A DNA stretch of 64,000 nt from Streptomyces sp. WMMC940 (GTDB taxonomy: Bacteria; Actinomycetota; Actinomycetes; Streptomycetales; Streptomycetaceae). Both the position numbers and the translations under genes were made by a program. The stretch covers positions 1,736,001 through 1,800,000 of the forward strand of contig NZ_JAPZBC010000001.1 of NCBI RefSeq assembly GCF_027460265.1, given 5' to 3'. Under the pieces are notes generated by a model. The model was not told where the DNA came from. It made no database searches and worked only from the letters and a program-made list of their open reading frames with translations. Below are positions 49,851-59,230 of this stretch, in pieces; position 1 is the stretch's first letter, and every line of letters begins with the position of its first letter.

Positions 49851-51443
49851 TCAGACCGCACCCGCGCCCGTCAGCGACCGGACCTCCGTCTCCGCGTGCT
49901 TCGCCTCGTCCGGCTCCTCCGAGGACGTCACGGTGCCCAGCCAGCCGGCGAGGAAGCCGAGCGGGATGGAGACGAGGCCCGGGTTCTGCAGCGGGAAGCA
50001 CCGGAAGTCCAGATCGGGAAACAGCGACTCGGGGCTCCCCGACACCACCGGTGAGAGCAGCACCAGCAGGACCGCCGGGATCAGGCCGCCGTACACCGAC
50101 CACACGGCGCCGCGGGTGGTGAACTTCCGCCAGAACAGCGAGTAGAGCAGCACAGGGAGGTTCGCCGACGCGGCGACGGCGAAGGCGAGCCCCACCAGGA
50201 ACGCCACATTGAGGTCACGGGCGAGCAGGCCGAGCGCGATCGCCGCGGCGCCGATGACCGCGGCGGCGACCCGTGCCACCGCCACCTCGCTGTATCCCTT
50301 GCCGTGCCGCCTGCTCAGCGACGCATACAGGTCGTGGGCGACCGACGCCGACGAGGCGAGCGTGATGCCGGCGACGACGGCGAGGATCGTCGCGAAGGCG
50401 ACCGCGGCGACGACGGCGAACAGCACCGTGCCTCCGGTGGAGCCCGCTCCACCGCCGAGGTCGAGGGCGAGCAACGGGACCGCCGTGTTCCCCGCGGCGT
50501 TCGACGAGCGCACCTCGTCGGTGCCGAGGATCGCCGCCGCGCCGAATCCGAGCACGATCGTCATCAGATAGAAGCTGCCGATGAGCCCGATGGACCAGAC
50601 GACCGAGCGGCGGGCCGCCCGGGCCGTGGGCACGGTGTAGAAGCGGGACAGGATGTGCGGCAGACCGGCGGTCCCGAGCACCAGGGCGAGCCCGAGGCTG
50701 ATGAAGTCCAGACGCGCGGTCCAGTCCGTGCCGTACCGCAGTCCCGGCGAGAGGAAGTCCGTGCCGTGCCCGCTCTGCGCGGCCGCGGTGTCCAGCAGTT
50801 CGTTGAGGTCGCCGTGGAAGCGGGTCAGGACCAGCACGGTGAGCGTGGTGGCGCCGGCCATCAGCAGTACGGCCTTGACGATCTGGATCCAGGTGGTGGC
50901 CCGCATCCCTCCCATCGACACGTAGACGACCATCAGCGCGCCGACGCCGACGACGGTCCACGAGCGCGCGGCCTCGCTCGTCCCGCCGAGGAGCAGGGCC
51001 ACCAGGCTGCCCGCCCCCACCATCTGCGCGACCAGATAGAGCACGGACACGGCGACCGAGGAGGTTCCCGCCGCGATGCGGACGGGGCGCTCGCTCATCC
51101 TGCTGGCGACGACGTCGGCGAGAGTGAAGCGGCCGCAGTTGCGGACCAGTTCGGCCACCAGGAACAGCACGACCAGCCAGGCGACGAGGAAGCCCACGGA
51201 ATAGAGCATGCCGTCGTAGCCGTAGAGGGCGATGAGCCCGGAGATGCCGAGGAAAGAAGCGGCCGACATGTAGTCGCCGGCGATGGCGAAGCCGTTCTCC
51301 ATCGGTGAGAAGAGCCGTCCGCCGGCGTAGAACTCCTCCGCCGAGCCGTGCCGGTTGCGGCCGACCCAGGTGGTGATGGCCAGTGTCACCGCGATGAACG
51401 CGCTGAACAGCACGAGGGCCAGGGTCTGGTGATCGCCCGTCAC
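49851..51443 (-). CDS. Cation/acetate symporter (SSS family, ActP-like)
   Basis: A 530-residue protein with about 13 hydrophobic segments. The SSS signature includes the N-terminal WVGRNRHGSAEEFYAGGRLFS and GFAIAGDYMSAASFLGISGL, where the Na+ site lies. It imports acetate or another short carboxylate with sodium. It starts at GTG 51443 inside the end of the DUF485 gene (GTGA overlap). The ActP-DUF485 pair is standard. The neighbouring sensor kinase and broken regulator probably once controlled it; that link is inference. Confidence 0.9.
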   Translation of the reverse strand: MTGDHQTLALVLFSAFIAVTLAITTWVGRNRHGSAEEFYAGGRLFSPMENGFAIAGDYMSAASFLGISGLIALYGYDGMLYSVGFLVAWLVVLFLVAELVRNCGRFTLADVVASRMSERPVRIAAGTSSVAVSVLYLVAQMVGAGSLVALLLGGTSEAARSWTVVGVGALMVVYVSMGGMRATTWIQIVKAVLLMAGATTLTVLVLTRFHGDLNELLDTAAAQSGHGTDFLSPGLRYGTDWTARLDFISLGLALVLGTAGLPHILSRFYTVPTARAARRSVVWSIGLIGSFYLMTIVLGFGAAAILGTDEVRSSNAAGNTAVPLLALDLGGGAGSTGGTVLFAVVAAVAFATILAVVAGITLASSASVAHDLYASLSRRHGKGYSEVAVARVAAAVIGAAAIALGLLARDLNVAFLVGLAFAVAASANLPVLLYSLFWRKFTTRGAVWSVYGGLIPAVLLVLLSPVVSGSPESLFPDLDFRCFPLQNPGLVSIPLGFLAGWLGTVTSSEEPDEAKHAETEVRSLTGAGAV

Positions 51444-52006
51444 TGGTCCTTCTCCCGCGCCGCGTCGGCCTGTCCGGGCAGGGGGAGCCCTTCGGCGGGA
51501 CCCGTCTGCCGGAAGTCGTCACCGGGCTCCGCTTCCGCGTCCCGTGTCCGGTCGAAGACCGCCCAGCGGAGATCCAGTGCCGCACGGTCCCTGCGCAACC
51601 GGGCGTGACGGGCATAGGCCCAGGTCAGCAGGAAGGTGCTGAGGAACTGGCCGAGCCCCGCCACCATCGCCACGTTCACGGCGCCGATCACCGGCCGGGC
51701 CATCAGCGCGGGTGCGGCCGTGGCCGTGACCACGTACGCCACGTACCAGATGAAGAACGCAGTGGTCGCCGGCACGACGAACCGCCGGTAGCGGCTGCGG
51801 ACCTGCTGGAAGGCCGCGCTGCGGTGCACTTCCAGATAGATGTCGCTCGCCCGGTGACGGTGGCCGCCGGCGCCCCCGGCCGCTGCCGCCGAGGGTACGG
51901 ACGCCTCGTCCGCACCGCCCGGCTCACCCCAGCCGGAGGCCAGCGCGTCGTACCACGGGTCGTCGATGCGGACCGCACCGTCGTCCCGGCCTTGCTGCTT
52001 CTCCAC
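51440..52006 (-). CDS. DUF485 membrane protein, partner of the symporter
   Basis: A 188-residue protein starting at GTG 52006. After a polar N-terminus comes the DUF485 part with SAAFQQVRSRYRRFVVPATTAFFIWYV and two membrane helices (about residues 76-98 and 108-130: VNVAMVAGLGQFLSTFLLTW). DUF485 proteins (YjcH-type) always go with actP-type symporters and are presumed accessory subunits. The C-terminal 50 residues are charged. The stop overlaps the symporter start. Confidence 0.88.
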   Translation of the reverse strand: MEKQQGRDDGAVRIDDPWYDALASGWGEPGGADEASVPSAAAAGGAGGHRHRASDIYLEVHRSAAFQQVRSRYRRFVVPATTAFFIWYVAYVVTATAAPALMARPVIGAVNVAMVAGLGQFLSTFLLTWAYARHARLRRDRAALDLRWAVFDRTRDAEAEPGDDFRQTGPAEGLPLPGQADAAREKDQ

Positions 52007-52139
52007 GCTCAGTTCTCCTTGTCAGCAACCGTTACGGCCGCGTGCCCAAGGATGGACAGAACGGGGGGATCCCGGACTCTTCTCTTGTTCTCTTCACCCC
52101 ATCAGGTGACGGAGGCCGGCGCTCCGCCCGGGCGGGGTG

Positions 52140-54257
52140 TCACGCGTCGATGCGCGAGCGGTCCAGGGTCGCCGCGGAGCTGGTGATGAACTCCTTGCGC
52201 GGTGCGACCTCGTTGCCCATGAGCAGGTCGAAGATCTGCTCCGCCGCCTCCAGGTCCCCGATGTTGATCCGGCGCAGCGTGCGGTGGCGCGGATCCATCG
52301 TGGTCTCCGCGAGCTGGTCGGCGTCCATCTCTCCGAGGCCCTTGTAGCGCTGGATGGAGTCCTTGAAGCGGATCCCCTTGCGCTGGAACTCCAGCAGCGT
52401 GGTGCGGAGTTCGTTGTCAGAGTACGTGTACACGTACTTGTCCTGGCCCTTCTTGGGCTGGACCAGCTCGATCCGGTGCAGCGGCGGGACGGCGGCGAAG
52501 ACCCGGCCGGCCTCGACCATGGGCCGCATGTAGCGCTGGAAGAGCGTGAGCAGCAGACAGCGGATGTGCGCACCGTCGACATCGGCGTCCACAAGCAGGA
52601 CGATCTTGCCGTAGCGGGCGGCGTCGATGTCGAACGTACGGCCCGAGCCCGCCCCTATGACCTGGATGATCGAGCCGCACTCGGCGTTCTTGAGCATGTC
52701 GGAGACCGACGACTTCTGGACGTTGAGGATCTTGCCGCGGATCGGCAGCAGCGCCTGGAACTCCGAATTCCGGGCGAGCTTGGCCGTACCGAGTGCCGAG
52801 TCGCCCTCCACGATGAACAGTTCGCTGCGCTCGACGTCGTCGCTGCGGCAGTCCGCGAGCTTGGCGGGCAGCGAGGAGGACTCCAGGGCCGTCTTCCGAC
52901 GCTGCGCCTCCTTGTGCTGGCGGGCGGCGATCCGTGTGCGCGCGGCGGCGACGGCCTTCTCCAGCACGGCCCGTGCCTGCGCCTTGGCGTCGCGCTTGGT
53001 CGAGGTCAGAAAGGCCTTGAGCTCCTTGGCGACCACATTGGCGACGATGCGGTTGGCCGCGGAGGTGCCGAGGACCTCCTTGGTCTGGCCCTCGAACTGC
53101 GGCTCGGCGAGCCGGACTGTCACGACGGCGGTCAGTCCCTCGAGGGCGTCGTCCTTGACGATGTCGTCCTCGGCCACCCGCAGCAGCTTGGCGGAGCGCA
53201 GCACCTCGTTGATCGTCTTGGTGACGGAGCGCTCGAAGCCGGTGACATGGGTGCCGCCCTTGGGGGTGGCGATGATGTTCACGAACGACCTGAGGGTCGT
53301 GTCGTAACCGGTGCCCCAGCGCAGCGCGATGTCGACGCCGAGTTCACGGGTGACCTCGGTCGGGGTCATGTGGCCCCGGTCGTCGAGGACCGGCACGGTC
53401 TCCTTGAACGTGCCGTGACCGCTCAGGCGCAGAACGTCGCAGACCGCCTTGTCCTGGGCGAGGTACTCGCAGAACTCGCTGATGCCGCCGTCGAAGCGGA
53501 AGATCTCCTGCGACTTGCCCTCGCCCTCGAGGTCGCGCTCGTCGCGCACCACGATGGTGAGGCCGGGCACGAGGAACGCCGTCTGGCGGGCGCGCTGGTG
53601 GAGCGTCTCCAGCGAGAGCTTGGCGTCCTTGAGGAAGATCTGTCGGTCCGCCCAGTAGCGGACCCGGGTGCCGGTGCGGTTCTTGGGCACCCGCTTGCCC
53701 TTGATCAGCCCGTTCGCCGGGTCGAACGGCGCGTCCGGGCCGGACTCCGTGAAGATGCCGGGGACTCCGCGGCGGAAGCTGATCGAGTGGGTCGCGCTGC
53801 CCCGGTCGACCTCGACGTCGAGGCGGGCGGAGAGTGCGTTGACGACGGAGGCGCCCACGCCGTGCAGACCACCGGACGCCGCGTACGAGCCGCCGCCGAA
53901 CTTGCCGCCGGCGTGCAGCTTGGTCATGACGACCTCGACGCCGGACAGCCCGGTCTTGGGCTCCACGTCGACCGGGATGCCGCGACCGTTGTCGCGGACC
54001 TCGACCGAGCCGTCGTCGTGGAGGACGACCTCGATGTGGTCGCAGTGGCCCCCGAGGGCCTCGTCGACCGAGTTGTCGATGATTTCCCAAAGGCAGTGCA
54101 TCAGGCCACGGCTGTCGGTCGACCCGATGTACATGCCCGGCCGTTTGCGAACAGCCTCGAGCCCCTCGAGGACGAGCAGGTGCCGCGCGGTGTAGTTGGA
54201 ACCGTCACGGTCTGCGGTCAGCAGCGCACTGGACGGCACGGACGTCTCGGCGGTCAC
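52140..54257 (-). CDS. parE: DNA topoisomerase IV subunit B
   Basis: A 705-residue protein from GTG 54257. The GHKL ATPase has RPGMYIGSTDSRGLMHCLWE, EIIDNSVDEALGG with the catalytic Glu, VRDNGRGIPVD, and GGKFGGGSYAASGGLHGVGASV. The transducer and the TOPRIM domain follow with EGDSALGTAKLARN, PIRGKILNV and the metal-binding DADVDGAHIR. It pairs with parC at 43506, and together they decatenate chromosomes. The C-terminus ends at PRKEFITSSAATLD, the usual type II end. The 435-base region upstream is gene-poor. Confidence 0.95.
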   Translation of the reverse strand: MTAETSVPSSALLTADRDGSNYTARHLLVLEGLEAVRKRPGMYIGSTDSRGLMHCLWEIIDNSVDEALGGHCDHIEVVLHDDGSVEVRDNGRGIPVDVEPKTGLSGVEVVMTKLHAGGKFGGGSYAASGGLHGVGASVVNALSARLDVEVDRGSATHSISFRRGVPGIFTESGPDAPFDPANGLIKGKRVPKNRTGTRVRYWADRQIFLKDAKLSLETLHQRARQTAFLVPGLTIVVRDERDLEGEGKSQEIFRFDGGISEFCEYLAQDKAVCDVLRLSGHGTFKETVPVLDDRGHMTPTEVTRELGVDIALRWGTGYDTTLRSFVNIIATPKGGTHVTGFERSVTKTINEVLRSAKLLRVAEDDIVKDDALEGLTAVVTVRLAEPQFEGQTKEVLGTSAANRIVANVVAKELKAFLTSTKRDAKAQARAVLEKAVAAARTRIAARQHKEAQRRKTALESSSLPAKLADCRSDDVERSELFIVEGDSALGTAKLARNSEFQALLPIRGKILNVQKSSVSDMLKNAECGSIIQVIGAGSGRTFDIDAARYGKIVLLVDADVDGAHIRCLLLTLFQRYMRPMVEAGRVFAAVPPLHRIELVQPKKGQDKYVYTYSDNELRTTLLEFQRKGIRFKDSIQRYKGLGEMDADQLAETTMDPRHRTLRRINIGDLEAAEQIFDLLMGNEVAPRKEFITSSAATLDRSRIDA

Positions 54258-54692
54258 GCGGTTCGCTCCTCGCTGAATTTGAATGTGGCCGTGTGGGGGT
54301 AACGGCCCGGCGTCGGTCGCCGGTCAGAGGGTACCGAGGCCTGGTAGAGCCGATGTAACGCCACCCTCATGATTCAACATGCTAGTCCAGAGTCGCATAC
54401 ATGTTCGATCCCTCGATGGAGTGACGCGCACATCACGTTCCCTTCCAGGCATGAACCATTTAGGCTCCGGGCACGTCCTCATGAACAACCGGCAACCCAG
54501 CCGGGAGGATCCAATGCCCAGAGAAGCAAGCGAAACCGTAAAGCTAAGCAATACGGCACATTCGCCGCCAACCGGCAGCAGACAGCCACCTTGACGAAGA
54601 AGTTTCAGGGACAAGGCGCGAGCGGGAACGTTTTCGGCCTGGTTGGATGTTGACCCTGGTACGACAGCTCGTCGAGCTAGAGAAGAGGCGAC
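54258..54692. other. 435-base region between parE and the DUF7455 gene
   Basis: GC is markedly lower than in flanking genes. It holds the divergent promoters. One frame (about 54514-54653) encodes the basic segment RSKRNRKAKQYGTFAANRQQ but has no in-frame start with a ribosome site; see findings. Nothing else is supported. Confidence 0.45.
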
Positions 54693-54923
54693 GTGACTAC
54701 TGTTCTGACCCCCGCGAGCCCGCTGACGGCCGCTGACCGCTGCGACCGCTGCGGCGCCCAGGCGTACCTGCGCGTCGTCCTGACAAGCGGCGGTGAGCTG
54801 CTCTTCTGTGCCCACCACGGGCGCAAGTTCGAGCCGGAACTCAAGAAGATCGCCGCTGAGATACAGGATGAGACGGACCGCCTGACGGCCGTACCGGCCG
54901 GCGCCGGAGACGACGAGCGCTGA
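54693..54923 (+). CDS. DUF7455 small zinc-finger-like protein
   Basis: A 76-residue protein from GTG 54693 with AGAGGCG upstream. MTTVLTPASPLTAADRCDRC introduces a CxxC pair, and ELLFCAHHGRKFEPEL supplies a Cys and two His, so a zinc-binding site is likely. It is conserved in Streptomyces next to parE and hrdB. Function is unknown to me; the size and zinc pattern suggest binding to nucleic acid or protein. It is divergent from parE. Confidence 0.85.
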   Translation: MTTVLTPASPLTAADRCDRCGAQAYLRVVLTSGGELLFCAHHGRKFEPELKKIAAEIQDETDRLTAVPAGAGDDER

Positions 54924-55150
54924 GGTCGCATCCCACGACGAGCCAGGGGCCGGTCCAGGACCGGTCGACGGGCGGCCACTCCCTCCGGGGGTGGCCGCCC
55001 GTTCTCGTTCTCGCGTGCCGTACCCGGTGACGCGGGGTGCGCACGCAACCACGCCTGGCGACAGGGTCGACCTTCGAGCCGGTCAGCAGGGCGGGATTCG
55101 CGTCGCTCCATGGCCGAAATCATTCGGTCCATCACCAACTGGCGCACGTC

Positions 55151-55984
55151 TCACTGTTTGTCGGCCACCGTCGGCAGTACCTCACCGACCCGCGTGTAGA
55201 CCCCGGGAGAGTCCGCCCGGCCGCATCCGCTGCCCCAGGAGACGATCCCGATCAGCCTGCCCCCCGCCACCAGCGGGCCGCCGCTGTCACCCTGGCAGGC
55301 GTCGTGACCGCCCCTGGCGTCACCGGCGCACATCATCGTGGCCGGCAGGTAGCGGCCTCCCATCACGCTGCCGGGGTACGCCTGCGCGCACACCGAGTCC
55401 GGCTGCACCTGCACCTGCGCGGCGCGCAGCGTCCGGGCGTACGTACCGGCCCCCGTCGTGTCGCCCCAGCCGTAGACCGTCGCCGCCGTGCCGGGCCGGT
55501 ACGCCTCGTCGCCCCGACGGGCCGTCGCGATGGCGTACTGCGCGGGCAGGGCGCTGCCGAGCGTGAGCACGGCCAGGTCCGAGGAACTGGTCACGGGATC
55601 GTACCCGGGTGCGAACCGGACCTTCCTCACGGGGATCTCCTGGCCGCCGGTGCCGCGCAGGTCCTCACGCCCCGCGATCACCCGTAGATCGCGCACCTCG
55701 CCCACCGGCGCCCCCAGCACCTCTCGGCTGAGGCAGTGGGCCGCGGTGAGCACCTTCGTCGGTGCCACCACCACGGCGCCGCAGAACTGCCCGGCTCTGG
55801 TACCCCCGAACCGGTCACGGCTGGCCAGGGCGACGACCCAGGGGATCTCCGAGGACCGCACCGCCGACCCTCCGATGATCACACTGTCGGCGGCCGCCGG
55901 AGCCAGGGAGACGAACGGGGTCAGAGCCGCCGCGGAGGCCAGGGCCAAGGCCGCCGTCAAGGGTCGGGTGATGGGACGTCGCAT
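55151..55984 (-). CDS. Secreted trypsin-like serine protease (S1 family)
   Basis: A 277-residue protein from ATG 55984 with GGAGAG upstream. The signal peptide is about residues 1-33 (TAALALASAAALTPFVSLAPAAA). The mature start may be VIIGGSAV, in place of the usual IVGG. The catalytic triad is visible: His in VLTAAHCLS, Asp in SSDLAVLTLG and Ser in CQGDSGGPLVAGG. Cys pairs (FCGAVV...AAHC; CAGD...ACQGD; CGRADSPGVYTRV) fit the trypsin fold. Asp six residues before the active Ser (DACQGDS) predicts cleavage after Lys or Arg. The N-terminus is membrane-exported, presumably by Sec or Tat. Confidence 0.9.
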   Translation of the reverse strand: MRRPITRPLTAALALASAAALTPFVSLAPAAADSVIIGGSAVRSSEIPWVVALASRDRFGGTRAGQFCGAVVVAPTKVLTAAHCLSREVLGAPVGEVRDLRVIAGREDLRGTGGQEIPVRKVRFAPGYDPVTSSSDLAVLTLGSALPAQYAIATARRGDEAYRPGTAATVYGWGDTTGAGTYARTLRAAQVQVQPDSVCAQAYPGSVMGGRYLPATMMCAGDARGGHDACQGDSGGPLVAGGRLIGIVSWGSGCGRADSPGVYTRVGEVLPTVADKQ

Positions 55985-56209
55985 GCGCTCTCCTGACTCT
56001 CCGGTGCTCTCCGTCCACTCAGCGTCGACCAACCGGACGCGGTCCGCACCCGCGCGGGTGCGGCGCGCGAGCACCCGGGGAGCCGATGGGCGGACTCCCG
56101 ACCGGAAGAGGCCCGGACACGCCGGCGGGCAGGCGGCGCGGGCCGGGCGAGGAGACCGGTCGACCACCGCCTCCGGGCCCGGAGAACGCCCGGGGCAGCG
56201 GACAGGCGA

Positions 56210-56240
56210 AGGGCCCGGCTCCACCGGGATACCGGGCCCT
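56210..56240 (-). terminator. Terminator of hrdB
   Basis: AGGGCCCGG at 56210-56218 and its inverse at 56232-56240 with a 13-base loop, 27 bases past the hrdB stop. Confidence 0.65.
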
Positions 56241-56266
56241 CCGCCTGTGCGAGTGTCGTCCTCGTC

Positions 56267-57838
56267 CTAGTCCAGGTAGTCCCGCAGGACCTGGGACCGG
56301 GACGGGTGCCGCAGCTTGGACATCGTCTTGGACTCGATCTGGCGGATGCGCTCACGCGTCACGCCGTAGACCTTGCCGATCTCGTCGAGTGTCTTCGGCT
56401 GGCCGTCGGTGAGGCCGAAACGCATGGAGACGACACCGGCCTCACGCTCCGAGAGCGTGTCGAGCACCGAGTGCAGCTGCTCCTGGAGCAGCGTGAAGCT
56501 GACGGCGTCGGCCGGCACGACGGCCTCGGAGTCCTCGATAAGATCACCGAACTCGCTGTCGCCGTCCTCACCCAGCGGGGTGTGGAGCGAGATCGGCTCG
56601 CGACCGTACTTCTGGACCTCGATGACCTTCTCCGGGGTCATGTCGAGCTCCTTGGCCAGCTCCTCCGGAGTGGGCTCGCGGCCCAGGTCCTGGAGCATCT
56701 GGCGCTGCACGCGCGCGAGCTTGTTGATGACCTCGACCATGTGCACCGGGATGCGGATGGTGCGTGCCTGGTCGGCCATGGCACGGGTGATCGCCTGACG
56801 GATCCACCAGGTGGCGTACGTGGAGAACTTGTAGCCCTTGGTGTAGTCGAACTTCTCGACTGCGCGGATCAGACCGAGGTTGCCCTCCTGGATCAGGTCC
56901 AGGAAGAGCATGCCGCGGCCGGTGTAGCGCTTGGCCAGCGAGACGACCAGCCGGAGGTTGGCCTCCAGCAGGTGGTTCTTGGCACGGCGGCCGTCCTCGG
57001 CGATGATCTCCAGCTCGCGCTTGAGCTTCGGGGCCAGCTTGTCGGAGTTCGCCAGCTTGTCCTCGGCGAACAGGCCCGCCTCGATACGCTTGGCCAGCTC
57101 GACCTCCTGCTCCGCGTTGAGCAGGGGGACCTTGCCGATCTGCTTCAGGTAGTCCTTCACCGGGTCGGCGGTGGCGCCGGCCGCGGCGACCTGCTGCGCG
57201 GGGGCGTCGTCCTCGTCCTCGTCGGACAGCACGAAACCGGCGCTCTCGGCGCCCTCGGGCTCGTCGCCGCCCGCCTTGCCGGCCTGCGGCTCCTCGAGCG
57301 CCTCCTCGCCCTCGATCAGCTCCTCGGCGTCCTTCTTGGCCGCCGTCGTCTTCTTGGCCGCCGTCGTCTTCTTGGCCGCGGTCTTCTTCGCGGCGGTCTT
57401 CTTCGCGGCCGTCGTCTTCTTGGCCGCGCTCTTCTTGGCGGGCGCGGCGGTCTCGCCGGCGGGCGCCGCGGTGCTCTCGTCGTCGGCGGCGGCCGACGCC
57501 GCGGTGGAGGCGGCGACGGTCTTGGCCGTGGCCGTCTTGGCCGCGACGGTCTTGGTGGCGGTGCGCTTCGCCGGGCTCTTAGCTGCGACGCTCTTGCGGG
57601 TGCGCTTGGGCGACTCCGCGGCACTGACCATCAGCGTCACACCCTCTTCCTCGAGGATCTGGTTGAGGCTGCGCAGAACATTCTTCCACTGGGTTGGCGG
57701 AATCTGGTCAGCCTCGAAGGCCCGACGCACGTCATCGCCGGCGATCTGCCCATCAGCCTTTCCCCGCTCGATGAGCGCCATCACAGACTCGGACTCGGCG
57801 ATCTCCGGCGGGAGCGTACGGGATGTGCTGGCCGACAC
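56267..57838 (-). CDS. hrdB: Principal RNA polymerase sigma factor HrdB (sigma-70 family)
   Basis: A 523-residue protein from GTG 57838, with GAGAGG nine bases upstream. Region 1.1 lies at the N-terminus ([20 protein letters not shown]). A long Ala/Lys-rich insert at residues about 85-165 carries AAKKT-type repeats. Region 1.2 begins [21 protein letters not shown]. Region 2 has [19 protein letters not shown] and [20 protein letters not shown], region 3 [18 protein letters not shown] and region 4 [20 protein letters not shown]. It directs housekeeping transcription. An ECF-type promoter is seen upstream at 58004-58031. Confidence 0.97.
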   Translation of the reverse strand: MSASTSRTLPPEIAESESVMALIERGKADGQIAGDDVRRAFEADQIPPTQWKNVLRSLNQILEEEGVTLMVSAAESPKRTRKSVAAKSPAKRTATKTVAAKTATAKTVAASTAASAAADDESTAAPAGETAAPAKKSAAKKTTAAKKTAAKKTAAKKTTAAKKTTAAKKDAEELIEGEEALEEPQAGKAGGDEPEGAESAGFVLSDEDEDDAPAQQVAAAGATADPVKDYLKQIGKVPLLNAEQEVELAKRIEAGLFAEDKLANSDKLAPKLKRELEIIAEDGRRAKNHLLEANLRLVVSLAKRYTGRGMLFLDLIQEGNLGLIRAVEKFDYTKGYKFSTYATWWIRQAITRAMADQARTIRIPVHMVEVINKLARVQRQMLQDLGREPTPEELAKELDMTPEKVIEVQKYGREPISLHTPLGEDGDSEFGDLIEDSEAVVPADAVSFTLLQEQLHSVLDTLSEREAGVVSMRFGLTDGQPKTLDEIGKVYGVTRERIRQIESKTMSKLRHPSRSQVLRDYLD

Positions 57839-58003
57839 GAACAACCTCTCGGAACGATGGAAACGGCTTCCGGCCCCGCCCATGATCGGGCCGGAGCCGA
57901 CGACCGTCGGCTGGGGATGTACCGACGGCGCGGGCTGGACCTCGGAGAGTGAACAGCGCCGCGATCGGCGCCCGTATTCCCTCCTCGGCTGTCACCTCTT
58001 AGG

Positions 58004-58031
58004 TCATCGCACTGTCTCGAGGAGTGTTACG
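58004..58031 (-). promoter_or_regulatory. ECF-type promoter of hrdB
   Basis: On the minus strand CGTAAC (58031-58026) and CGATGA (58009-58004) are 16 bases apart, an arrangement typical of ECF sigma promoters, about 165 bases upstream of the GTG. I recall hrdB of S. griseus being read by the ECF factor ShbA with such elements. The rest of 57839-58183 holds no gene. Confidence 0.5.
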
Positions 58032-58113
58032 CCCAATCCGCGTGGCCCGAGTCACACCCCATTGACGACAAAACGACCAAATGGGGGTTCAATCAGCATT
58101 CGGCTCCACAATC

Positions 58114-58143
58114 GTGTCGCCGGACCCCAGGGTCCGGCGACAC
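58114..58143 (-). terminator. Terminator of whiH
   Basis: 14-base arms GTGTCGCCGGACCC and inverse at 58114-58127 and 58130-58143, 41 bases past the whiH stop. Confidence 0.65.
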
Positions 58144-58183
58144 ACGATGGGTACGCCTCGAACGCCCCGGCCGCAGCCGCGGA

Positions 58184-59071
58184 TCAGTGCTCGCGCGGAG
58201 CCGGGACCACGCGCTCCACCTCGGGGTGGGTCGTGAGAAGTTGCCGCATGGCCGATTCCGCACCGTTCGCGTCGCCGGCGGCGAGGGCGTCGACGATCCG
58301 CGCGTGGTGCGCGAGGGAGGCCTCGGAGGGGCGGTCGCAGCCCGCGGCGGGCCCTCCCGAGACCTGGAGGGCGGCGGCGACGATGCCGGACAGGTGCTCG
58401 AGCATGCGGTTGCCCGCGACCTGGATCAGGAGCGAGTGGAACTCGGCGTCGGCACGGGTGAAGGTGATCCCGTCGCCCTGCGCGAGGGAGTGGCTCATGA
58501 TCTCCACCATGTCACCGAGGCGCTGCTGCACGTCCTCCCTGCCGTGCCCGGCCGCCAGCCGGGCGGCGAGCGGCTCGATCGTCCAGCGGAGCTCGGCCAG
58601 CTCACGGCGCTGGTCGTCGCGCTGAGGGCCGAAGGCGCGCCACTCGATGATGTCGGGGTCCAGCAGGTTCCAGTCGCTGACCGGACGGACCCTGGTGCCG
58701 ACGTTCGGGCGGGCGCTGACGAGACCCTTGGCCTCGAGGACCCGCAGCGACTCGCGGACCACGGTGCGGGACACCTCGAAGCGCTGGCCGATCTCCTCCG
58801 GCACGAGCGGACGGTCGGCCCCGAGGTCCCCGGAGACGATCATCTGGCCGAGCTGCTGGACGAGTTGACCGTGGAGCCCGCGGCCCCGGCTGCCCGCGGC
58901 ACGGCGGCCGGCGCGGCCCAACTCGCTTTCCGCGGTGTCCCAGGCCGGAGGGCCGACCCGGTCGACGCCGGGCACCTCCGGGTAGGGGTATCGGTCGAGA
59001 TCGCCCGGGCCGGCGAGGCCGGACTCGACGGGGCGGGCGGCGGTCATCATGGTGTGCGCAAGGGTACTCAC
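58184..59071 (-). CDS. whiH: WhiH, GntR-family sporulation regulator
   Basis: A 295-residue protein from GTG 59071 (MSTLAHTMMTAARP). After a polar N-terminal extension of about 65 residues comes a GntR winged helix (GLHGQLVQQLGQMIVSGDLGADRPLVPEE, RFEVSRTVVRESLRVLEAKG). The C-terminal FCD domain follows (ELRWTIEPLAARLAAGHGRED; RADAEFHSLLIQVAGNRM). Position next to hrdB and length match whiH of S. coelicolor, needed for sporulation septation. A candidate sigma-WhiG promoter lies at 59164-59190. The alternative is a metabolic FadR-type regulator; synteny argues for WhiH. Confidence 0.88.
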   Translation of the reverse strand: MSTLAHTMMTAARPVESGLAGPGDLDRYPYPEVPGVDRVGPPAWDTAESELGRAGRRAAGSRGRGLHGQLVQQLGQMIVSGDLGADRPLVPEEIGQRFEVSRTVVRESLRVLEAKGLVSARPNVGTRVRPVSDWNLLDPDIIEWRAFGPQRDDQRRELAELRWTIEPLAARLAAGHGREDVQQRLGDMVEIMSHSLAQGDGITFTRADAEFHSLLIQVAGNRMLEHLSGIVAAALQVSGGPAAGCDRPSEASLAHHARIVDALAAGDANGAESAMRQLLTTHPEVERVVPAPREH

Positions 59072-59163
59072 GCATCCTTTGTCGGCGCGCCCTCAGCCAC
59101 CCTTGAGGTCTTTGGTGAAAAGCACACGAAAGGGTGATCGGCGCCCGCCCTGCAATTGACGCC

Positions 59164-59190
59164 TTATCGGGAAGAAACGGTCATTCTTCG
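59164..59190 (-). promoter_or_regulatory. Candidate sigma-WhiG promoter of whiH
   Basis: On the minus strand CGAA-N15-CCCGATAA resembles the WhiG consensus TAAA-N15-GCCGATAA in the -10 element and spacing; the -35 is poor. whiH is a known target of sigma-WhiG. The element lies 93 bases upstream of GTG 59071. Confidence 0.45.
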
Positions 59191-59230
59191 GGGAGTTACG
59201 GGCAGCTCATCGCATCGTGATCGAATTTGG

